Assembly (NCBI GenBank): GCA_025453855.1 | Contig: JALOPO010000019.1 | Span: forward strand, 1-11,548 | Length of the DNA: 11,548 nt | Direction of reading: 5' to 3' | Source of the DNA: Gemmatimonadaceae bacterium | GTDB taxonomy: Bacteria > Gemmatimonadota > Gemmatimonadetes > Gemmatimonadales > Gemmatimonadaceae | In this document: positions 6,712 to 11,548 of the stretch, in pieces | How positions within the stretch are numbered: the first letter of the stretch is position 1 | How the letters are laid out: the number at the start of each line of letters is the position of its first letter | Made by a program: the position numbers and the translations under genes | Notes under the pieces: model-generated | Databases searched by the model: none | What the model was told of the DNA's origin: nothing | The model's input: the letters and a program-made list of their open reading frames with translations, nothing else

Positions 6712-7545
6712 TCAGGGCGCTCCGGTCGGCGGCGCCATGAAGTCGTCCACCGAGGTCGCCACCCGATACGGCGACTGCGGCCACTGCCGCTGGAACAGCT
6801 TCGGCGGTGTCGATCCCTCCGGAACGAACATCACGTCGAGCGTGTCGCGCACGCCGTCGCTGCGCATGGGACGATGCACCATGAAGTGCAGGTACGGTTG
6901 CATCCAGCGCGTCCAGCCGCGCGTCCCCGTCCCCGACAGCGACTCCACGCGCAGGTCCGGAGCGCCGTCGAGGATCGCACTGCGCAGCGCGACCGCGTCG
7001 AGCGGCACGTCGCCGCGGAAGGCGAGCGCATCCCACTGGCCATCCACCAGCACCCAACGCCGCGCGTCGCGCAGCCAGGCCTCGGCCACCACGTGGCCGG
7101 CGCAGCACTTCGCCGTCTCCACGTCGGCGCGCTGCAGGCCGAGCGTGCGCGCGGGCACGCCCACGGCGCGGAGCGCCCCGGCGAGGACGATCGCGTACTC
7201 CACGCAGCGGAAGCGCTGGCCGGTGGCGGCGCTGTCGAGGATCGCGATCGGGTCGCTCACCGTCGCGGCGTTGCTGCCGTTGTGGTCGAAGCGCGTCCGC
7301 ACCCAGCGGCTCAGGCGCCGCACGCGCTCGAGGTCCGACGGTGCGCCGGCGACGACGGAGTCGAGCGGGTAGCGGGCGCGGAAGCGCCGCAGGTAGGCGT
7401 CGAGCGTGGTGTCGCGGGCCGCGCCAACGGACCCGATGGTCGCGGATGGCAGGACGCGACGATCGATCGGCGCCATGTCGACGGCGCGAGGGGGGAGGCC
7501 GGCGAGGAACGCGACGGCGAGCACCGGATTCAGGAGTCCGGACAT
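6712..7545 (-). CDS. Transglutaminase-like domain protein (unknown substrate)
   Basis: This 277-residue protein carries a transglutaminase/protease-like (papain-type fold) domain at about 60-180. The putative catalytic triad is Cys114 in RCVEYAIVLAGALRAVGVPAR, His151 in GHVVAEAW and Asp168 in VLVDGQWD. The spacing is right for the superfamily, which includes peptidases and bacterial proteins that handle peptides or cell-wall material; the reaction here is unknown. The N terminus (MSGLLNPVLAVAFLAGLPP) is hydrophobic and could be a signal peptide or anchor, though it lacks a basic n-region. A GTG at 7611 would add 22 residues in frame. I prefer the ATG at 7545 because it opens directly on the hydrophobic segment, but neither start has a clear Shine-Dalgarno. 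The gene is divergent from the P450 and convergent with the reductase. Two cysteines (147-148) next to the active-site His are unusual. Confidence 0.8.
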   Translation of the reverse strand: MSGLLNPVLAVAFLAGLPPRAVDMAPIDRRVLPSATIGSVGAARDTTLDAYLRRFRARYPLDSVVAGAPSDLERVRRLSRWVRTRFDHNGSNAATVSDPIAILDSAATGQRFRCVEYAIVLAGALRAVGVPARTLGLQRADVETAKCCAGHVVAEAWLRDARRWVLVDGQWDALAFRGDVPLDAVALRSAILDGAPDLRVESLSGTGTRGWTRWMQPYLHFMVHRPMRSDGVRDTLDVMFVPEGSTPPKLFQRQWPQSPYRVATSVDDFMAPPTGAP

Positions 7546-7635
7546 CGGTCGACTGGTGGAGATGGCGACGCCGGGCGCGTGTCGCGCCCGCGTCGGTGGA
7601 ATGGTAGACACCTCGCGCAGGCGCCGAATCGTCGC

Positions 7636-7752
7636 GGCACGTCACGCCGGCTCCTTGCGCACGCCGCACGACGGGGGCAGGCGTTCGCGCCCGCCCCCTG
7701 CGCCACGCATCTTCCCGACACGGCCCACCGGGCGACGAGGCACGTCACGCCG
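7636..7752 (+). repeat. 14-bp perfect direct repeat (two copies)
   Basis: GGCACGTCACGCCG occurs at 7636-7649 and again at 7739-7752, 103 bp apart, within the divergent promoter region. The core CGTCACG is close to partial copies nearer the P450 start (TGTCACGTG near 7762, CTCACGTCG near 7778). Paired direct repeats in a divergent region are a reasonable operator candidate. In such GC-rich DNA the evidence stays modest. Confidence 0.45.
7673..7698. other. Hairpin with TTCG loop in the P450 upstream region
   Basis: Bases 7673-7683 pair with 7688-7698 (11 positions, one mismatch at 7679/7692) around a TTCG tetraloop. The stem is almost all G-C. It sits about 100 bp before the P450 start, between the two copies of the direct repeat. 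It could be part of a structured leader, an attenuator, or a barrier between the divergent units. No T-tract follows. Confidence 0.5.
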
Positions 7753-7799
7753 CCGCGCGACCTGTCACGTGCGCCGCCTCACGTCGCGTTCCCACCGCC

Positions 7800-8906
7800 A
7801 TGCCATCACACCACGAGCACGCGCTCGCGGCGCATCCCGGCAGCGCCCGATGCCCCGTGGTGCGCGGCCATGCCGCGGTCCGCGCCGCCGCCAAGGACTG
7901 GACGACCTTCTCGAGCGCCCTGCAGGGCGACGCGGACGTGCGCGACTACCGACAGCTGCCGCTCGAGGTCGACCCGCCGGCGCACGATGCGTATCGCGCG
8001 CTCCTCCTCCCCGCCTTCGGCCGCGTGGAGGTGGGCGCCATGGAGCCCGCCTTCCGCACGGTGGCGGCGGCCCTCGTGCGCGAGGCCGTGGCGCGCGGGC
8101 GCTGCGACGCGGTGCACGATCTCGCCTTCCCGATGGTGCTGCAGTCGCTCGCGATCGCGCTCGGCCGCCCGCAGGACGTGGAGGAGTGGCGAACCTGGGG
8201 GCTCGAGACGTGGCGCGTGCACGCCGACGGGACGCGCGACGGCGAACTGCTCGACCGCTACCTCGATCGCGTGATCGCCGAGGCGGTCGCGGCACCCGAC
8301 GCCGCGGGCGATCTCTACGCACGACTCGCCGCGGCGAGGCTCGACGGGCGGGCGCTCTCGGCGAGCGAACTGCGCGGGGTGATCGGGCTCGTGCTGGCGG
8401 GCGGACGCGACACGGTGGTGAAGCTCGTCGCCGGCGCCATCTGGCACCTCGCGCAGGCCCCCGACGAGCGTGCACGCCTCGCCGCCGCTCCGTCGCGCCT
8501 CCCGGTCGCGATCGACGAGTGGCTGCGCTGGCTCTCGCCGCTTCCGCGCATGCCGCGCCTCCTCGCCGCCGCGGCGACGATCGACGGCGTGCACCACGAG
8601 GCGGGGTGCCTCGTGGCCATCGACTTCGCGTCGGCCAACCACGACGCGAGCATCCACGACGCGCCCGACGTGCCGCGGCTCGACCGGCGCCCGAATCCGC
8701 ACGTCGCCTTCGGCGCCGGCCCGCACACCTGCGTCGGGGCGCACCTCGCGCGCGTGCAGGCCCGCGTGCTCCTCGAGACGCTCCTCGGGAGCGACTTGCC
8801 GTTCGCGCTCGACGGCGATTGCTCGATCGTCTGGCGCCCCTCCGACGATCCGCGCGATGCCCGCGTGCCGGCACAGCTGCACCGCGTGCCGATCCGGTTC
8901 GGCTGA
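7800..8906 (+). CDS. Cytochrome P450 (short, soluble bacterial type)
   Basis: This 368-residue haem monooxygenase has all the core P450 motifs. The haem loop FGAGPHTCVGAHLAR at 304-318 has Cys311 as the iron ligand and His309 in the usual Arg/His position. GGRDT at 201-205 is the I-helix oxygen-activation motif. The ExxR pair is Glu240 and Arg243, and DPPAHDAYR at 58-66 is the C-helix region. There is no membrane anchor, so it should be cytoplasmic and rely on ferredoxin-type redox partners. None is encoded in the window. It is about 30-40 residues shorter than typical bacterial P450s, mostly at the N terminus; the motifs show no internal loss. The start has no Shine-Dalgarno but lies just ahead of the first conserved segment. 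It is divergent from the transglutaminase-like gene and 119 bp upstream of the hydrolase gene. The substrate is unknown. Confidence 0.95.
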   Translation: MPSHHEHALAAHPGSARCPVVRGHAAVRAAAKDWTTFSSALQGDADVRDYRQLPLEVDPPAHDAYRALLLPAFGRVEVGAMEPAFRTVAAALVREAVARGRCDAVHDLAFPMVLQSLAIALGRPQDVEEWRTWGLETWRVHADGTRDGELLDRYLDRVIAEAVAAPDAAGDLYARLAAARLDGRALSASELRGVIGLVLAGGRDTVVKLVAGAIWHLAQAPDERARLAAAPSRLPVAIDEWLRWLSPLPRMPRLLAAAATIDGVHHEAGCLVAIDFASANHDASIHDAPDVPRLDRRPNPHVAFGAGPHTCVGAHLARVQARVLLETLLGSDLPFALDGDCSIVWRPSDDPRDARVPAQLHRVPIRFG

Positions 8907-8908
8907 GC

Positions 8909-8924
8909 CGCGCGCCGGCGCGCG
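8909..8924. terminator. 16-bp perfect palindrome after the P450 stop
   Basis: CGCGCGCCGGCGCGCG begins 3 bases after the P450 stop codon and runs directly into a tandem decamer repeat. A perfect palindrome with no spacer can form only a small RNA hairpin, so a role as terminator or as a protein-binding site is uncertain. The sequence is also a simple CG-rich word that could arise by slippage. Confidence 0.35.
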
Positions 8925-8950
8925 TGGGCGCGCGTGGGCGCGCGTGGGCC
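8921..8950 (+). repeat. Tandem decamer repeat, three copies
   Basis: CGCGTGGGCG is repeated three times head to tail at 8921-8930, 8931-8940 and 8941-8950 (last base C in the third copy). A two-mismatch copy precedes it at 8911-8920. The array lies between the P450 and the hydrolase gene and is not coding. Copy number may vary between strains through slippage. Confidence 0.8.
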
Positions 8951-9025
8951 CATTCACCGCGCCGCGCGCCGCGTTCGCCGCATGCCCACTCGCGGCGCCA
9001 CGCGCGCTCGGCGCACCATCGGCGC

Positions 9026-10555
9026 ATGCATCCGACGCTGCTCTCCCTCGCCCTCGCCGCCGGCGCGCTCGCGGCCGCCCTCGTCAGGCCACACGACGCA
9101 CGCATCGTCGAACCTCGAGACTGCCGCTGGTTCGACGGCACACGCACGGTCGCCGGCGCGCGTTCGATGCGCGCCGAGTGTGCCGGCGCACGTCCGCCCG
9201 GGGACGACACCGCCACACGCCGCGCGCGGCTCGTTCTCCCCGACTCGGCGCGCCTCGTCGCCGGACGCGCACTCACCGTGCGGATCGCGGGCGCCGCACC
9301 GGGTGAGACGCTCGTCGTGCGCGCCCGCCGCACGCTGCGCGTCGAGCGCCGCACCGGGCGCCGCTGGGCGACGGTGACGCTCCCCGCCGCGAGCGAGGCG
9401 ACGGTCGTCGCGGATGGCGCGGGCCAGATCGACCTGTCGCGCGCGGTGCCGGTCAGTGGCACCTGGCGCGACGCCGATGGCGAGGCGCTCCTCTGGAGCA
9501 TGCGCGAGGCGCGCGACACGCTCGCCGGTGAACTCGATCGGCCGTCGCGCACGGTCGCGGTCGCGCTCCGACACGGCGACACGGTGCTCGACACCGCCAC
9601 GCTGCACCTCGTCGAGCCCGCCCCCATCGTCACGCGCTCGGTCACGCTCGACGGGATCGCCGGCACGCTCGTCGCCCCCGCCGGCGCGCGCCGGCGACCG
9701 GTGGTGCTCGTGCTCCACGGCAGCGAGGGCGCCGACAGCGCGTCAGTGCGCGAGATGGCGATGCCGTTCGTCGCGCTCGGCTATGCGGCGATGGGCGTCG
9801 CGTACTACACGGGCGGGCGCACGGGATCGTTCGCCGGCGTGCCCACCGCCTTCGACGGCATCGACGTGCAGGGGCTCGCGCGGCTGCGCGACTGGCTCGG
9901 CGCGCAACCCGAGGCGGACACGGCGCGCACCGCGATCTGGGGCGTCAGCAAGGGGGGCGAGCTGGCGATGCTCGCGGCCTCACGATTCCGCTGGCCGCGC
10001 GCGATCGTCGGCTGCGTGCCGAGCGACGTGATGTGGGCCGGCTTCGGCCGGCAGACGGCGCAGTGGGACACGCTCGTCTCGTGGCGCGACGGCGCGGTGC
10101 GGCTCCCCGCCATTCCGTACGTGCGCTACGAGCGCGTCTTCGCCGACACGCTGGTGACGGCGCGGCAGGTCCACGACGAGAGTCGCGCGGCGGTGCCGGC
10201 GCCGCTGCGCGTCGCCGCACGCATCCCCGTCGAGCGCACGCGATCGCCGCTCCTCCTCATCGGCGGCGATGCCGACGCGCTCTGGGCCTCCGGGCCGATG
10301 GTCGACTCGATCGCCGCCACGGTGCGCCGCCTCGCGCCGCGCGTCCCGGTCGAGGCGCATCGCTACGCCGGTGCGGGGCACGGACTGTGCGGCCCGGGGA
10401 CGCAGCCGGTGCCGTGGTTCGGCGTCGAGCGGGATCCGGCGAGCCTCGCCAGCGCCCGTGCGCGCGCCGACGCGTGGCGCCGCACCGTCGCCTTCCTCGC
10501 CAGGTGGCTCGGCGCCCCGCGCGAGCATGCGTCGCGCGATCGAGCGAGCGACTGA
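9026..10555 (+). CDS. Acyl-CoA thioesterase/BAAT-family alpha/beta hydrolase, probably exported
   Basis: This 509-residue protein has the two-domain layout of acyl-CoA thioesterases and bile-acid-CoA:amino acid N-acyltransferases. An Ig-like N-terminal domain spans about 70-200 and contains the telltale GEALLWSM at 152-159. An alpha/beta hydrolase domain follows from about 220. The oxyanion loop HGSEG is at 231-235. The nucleophile is Ser308 in GVSKGG (306-311), Asp417 lies in GGDADALW (413-420), and His452 is in GAGHGL, giving a complete Ser-Asp-His triad. Ser, where animal BAAT has Cys, suggests hydrolysis over amino acid conjugation (family knowledge). The start MHPTLLSLALAAGALAAALV looks like a signal peptide or anchor, which is odd for an enzyme class that uses cytoplasmic acyl-CoA. 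The frame is open upstream through the P450, but ATG 9026 is the sensible start. It may be co-transcribed with the P450, 119 bp upstream. Confidence 0.88.
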   Translation: MHPTLLSLALAAGALAAALVRPHDARIVEPRDCRWFDGTRTVAGARSMRAECAGARPPGDDTATRRARLVLPDSARLVAGRALTVRIAGAAPGETLVVRARRTLRVERRTGRRWATVTLPAASEATVVADGAGQIDLSRAVPVSGTWRDADGEALLWSMREARDTLAGELDRPSRTVAVALRHGDTVLDTATLHLVEPAPIVTRSVTLDGIAGTLVAPAGARRRPVVLVLHGSEGADSASVREMAMPFVALGYAAMGVAYYTGGRTGSFAGVPTAFDGIDVQGLARLRDWLGAQPEADTARTAIWGVSKGGELAMLAASRFRWPRAIVGCVPSDVMWAGFGRQTAQWDTLVSWRDGAVRLPAIPYVRYERVFADTLVTARQVHDESRAAVPAPLRVAARIPVERTRSPLLLIGGDADALWASGPMVDSIAATVRRLAPRVPVEAHRYAGAGHGLCGPGTQPVPWFGVERDPASLASARARADAWRRTVAFLARWLGAPREHASRDRASD

Positions 10556-10557
10556 CC

Positions 10558-10576
10558 GGCGCGCGGCATCCGCGCC
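10558..10576. terminator. Small hairpin between convergent genes
   Basis: GGCGCG (10558-10563) pairs with CGCGCC (10571-10576) around a 7-base loop. An alternative register pairs GCGCGG (10561-10566) with CCGCGC (10570-10575) around CAT. It occupies most of the 25-bp gap between the hydrolase and response regulator stop codons, so a bidirectional terminator is plausible. No T-tract is present. Confidence 0.45.
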
Positions 10577-10580
10577 CCGC

Positions 10581-11306
10581 TCAGCCGCGGCCGCGCCGCC
10601 GCACCAGCGCCGATCCCGCGCGACTGCACGTCACCCGCGTCCCGTCGGCGAAGACCACCGCCAGCCGCCGCTCGTCGTGCGGCTCGATGGCCGTCACGTG
10701 CGCGAGGTTCACGAGGTGTCGCCGGTGCACCCGCACGAAGCGCGCGGGATCGAGCTGCGTCTCGAGCTCCTGCAGCGTCACGCCATGGAACCACGCGCGC
10801 TCGTCGGTCACGATCCGCACCACGTCGTCGGCCCCCTCGATGCGGCGGATGCGGTCGACCGGCACCGGGACGAGGCGCACGCCGACGCGCACGAGGAGCA
10901 CGTCGAGCGTCGGGCGCGGCGCCGGCTCCGATGGTGCGGTCGCCGGCACCGTCGCGAGCCGCCGCCGCACGCGCGCCAGCGCCTCGCGCACGCGATCGTG
11001 CCCGAACGGCTTCACGAGATAGTCCACCGCATCCACCGCGAAGGCCTGCGCGGCGTGTTCCCGATGCGCGGTGGTGAAGACGAGCGCGGTGCCGGGCGGC
11101 ACGAACGGGATGGCATCGAGCCCCGAGCCGCCGGGCATGCGCACGTCGAGGAAGAGCACGTCGGCGCGACACGTCGACAGGAGCCGCCGCAGCGCCGGCA
11201 TGTCTTCCGCCTCGCCGACGATCGTCACCGCGCCGTCGCCATCGAGCGCGCGACGGAGCGCCTGGCGCGCGAGCGGCTCGTCGTCGGCGACGATCGCGGT
11301 GAGCAT
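10581..11306 (-). CDS. LytTR-family response regulator
   Basis: This 241-residue two-component regulator has an N-terminal receiver domain (about 1-115). Acidic Asp8-Asp9 and phosphorylation site Asp54 (in LFLDVRMPGGSG) are present, with Thr78/Thr79 and Lys99 (YLVKPF) as the switch residues. A LytTR DNA-binding domain lies at about 134-238, with the conserved FVRVHRRHLVNLAHV at 190-204. It probably binds direct repeats upstream of target genes when phosphorylated by the kinase encoded just upstream on the same strand. I chose the ATG at 11306, which starts right before the receiver. A GTG at 11339 that overlaps the kinase stop (GTGA) would add 11 residues and tighter coupling; neither has a clear Shine-Dalgarno. 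The residues after the LytTR motif (VTCSRAGSALVRR) replace the more common arginine/leucine-rich ending. Targets are not visible in the window. Confidence 0.94.
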   Translation of the reverse strand: MLTAIVADDEPLARQALRRALDGDGAVTIVGEAEDMPALRRLLSTCRADVLFLDVRMPGGSGLDAIPFVPPGTALVFTTAHREHAAQAFAVDAVDYLVKPFGHDRVREALARVRRRLATVPATAPSEPAPRPTLDVLLVRVGVRLVPVPVDRIRRIEGADDVVRIVTDERAWFHGVTLQELETQLDPARFVRVHRRHLVNLAHVTAIEPHDERRLAVVFADGTRVTCSRAGSALVRRRGRG

Positions 11307-11335
11307 CGCGGACGGCGGCGAGCCGGCGGGCGTCG

Positions 11336-11548
11336 TCACGGCGCGCGGTCGTCGAGCGGGAGCCGTACCGACACGCGCCACCCCGGCGCCTCGGTGCGCG
11401 GGCCCGCCGTGCAGCGCGCCGCATCGCCGTAGCGCACCGCGAGCCGGCGCTGCACGAGCGCGAGGCCGCGTCCGCTGCCGCTCGTGGTCGCGGCGGCACC
11501 GAGGCCATCGTCCTCGACCAGCAGCGCGAGCGCGTCGCCGTCACGCGC
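11336..11548 (-). CDS. Sensor histidine kinase, C-terminal fragment (LytS-type)
   Basis: The last 70 residues of a histidine kinase enter from the right edge; the rest is outside the window. The frame reads LALLVEDDGLGAA (7-19), SGSGRGLALVQRRLAVRYG (23-41) and ends WRVSVRLPLDDRAP. These match the G1 (DxGxG) and G2 (GxGxxL) ATP-binding boxes and the last strand of the HATPase domain of LytS/YehU-type kinases. The family usually has Asn where Asp14 stands in the G1 region; the change is mild. The stop codon overlaps a possible GTG start of the response regulator and lies 29 bases before its ATG, so the two form an operon. The frame is not obvious as a separate open frame because it lacks a start inside the window. 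Confidence 0.88.
   Translation of the reverse strand, partial: ARDGDALALLVEDDGLGAAATTSGSGRGLALVQRRLAVRYGDAARCTAGPRTEAPGWRVSVRLPLDDRAP

Larger units (their letters stand above)
7546..7799. promoter_or_regulatory. Divergent region between transglutaminase-like gene and P450
   Basis: These 254 bp lie between two divergent starts. No credible gene is seen inside. On the minus strand, TACCAT (7606 to 7601) with TTCGGC 16 bases upstream is a weak -10/-35 candidate that would place the transcript start between the GTG at 7611 and the ATG at 7545, favouring the latter. Other contents, a 14-bp direct repeat and a TTCG-loop hairpin, are listed separately. No promoter is recognisable for the P450. Confidence 0.35.

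Noticed and set aside
5674..8274. An 866-codon plus-strand open frame
   Set aside because: It crosses the aldo/keto reductase in another frame and runs over a convergent gene; the composition is Arg/Ala-rich with no recognisable motif.
7406..9025. Upstream extension of the hydrolase frame to give a 1049-residue protein
   Set aside because: The added part is Arg-rich, overlaps the whole P450 out of frame and has no domain; the ATG at 9026 starts a signal-like segment and gives the normal family length.
10363..11544. A 393-codon minus-strand open frame over the response regulator and kinase
   Set aside because: It is a shadow: the receiver and LytTR motifs lie in the frame of 10581-11306 and the kinase ATP-binding motifs in the frame ending at 11336.

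Overview
The window is very GC-rich, with G or C at almost every third codon position. It carries short operons, a LytS/LytTR-type signalling pair, a GspG-like pseudopilin beside an HD-GYP protein, and an acyl-CoA thioesterase/BAAT-type hydrolase. This fits a high-GC, Gram-negative-like soil bacterium. Gemmatimonadota is my best guess, but it is inferred from gene content and style, not from a marker gene. I see no rRNA, tRNA, CRISPR array, transposase or phage gene, and no gene-free stretch exceeds about 255 bases.

Layout, left to right. (1) 45-3127, plus strand: a tightly packed three-gene unit with a type II secretion-like pseudopilin, a membrane-bound HAMP/GAF-like/HD-GYP putative c-di-GMP phosphodiesterase, and a small membrane-anchored protein. 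Gaps are 3 bp and then a 4-bp ATGA overlap. (2) 3128-3373: a convergent intergenic gap filled mostly by a 144-nt sequence able to fold on itself from end to end, followed by short direct repeats. (3) 3374-6646: an AraC-family regulator (minus) divergent from a secreted protein with two tandem SnoaL/NTF2-like domains, followed by an aldo/keto reductase with a near-perfect palindrome just upstream. The layout suggests one regulated locus. (4) 6650-6708: a strong 25-position hairpin fills the gap between the convergent reductase and the next gene. (5) 6712-8906: a transglutaminase-like protein (minus) divergent from a short soluble cytochrome P450 (plus). The 254-bp region between them holds a 14-bp direct repeat and a hairpin with a TTCG loop. 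(6) 8907-9025: a 16-bp perfect palindrome running into a tandem decamer. (7) 9026-10555: an exported BAAT/acyl-CoA thioesterase-like alpha/beta hydrolase. (8) 10581-11548, minus strand: a LytTR-family response regulator preceded by the 3' end of its probable histidine kinase, which runs off the window.

How the parts may work together. Group 1 links an envelope pilin-like protein to c-di-GMP turnover, a common functional pairing for surface structures. Group 3 looks like a classic regulator with divergent targets. Groups 5 to 7 contain enzymes (P450, hydrolase) that could act on lipophilic substrates, but nothing in the sequence ties them to a named pathway. I found no clearly new defence or mobile system. 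The most unusual material is the set of long palindromes between genes, above all 3162-3305.
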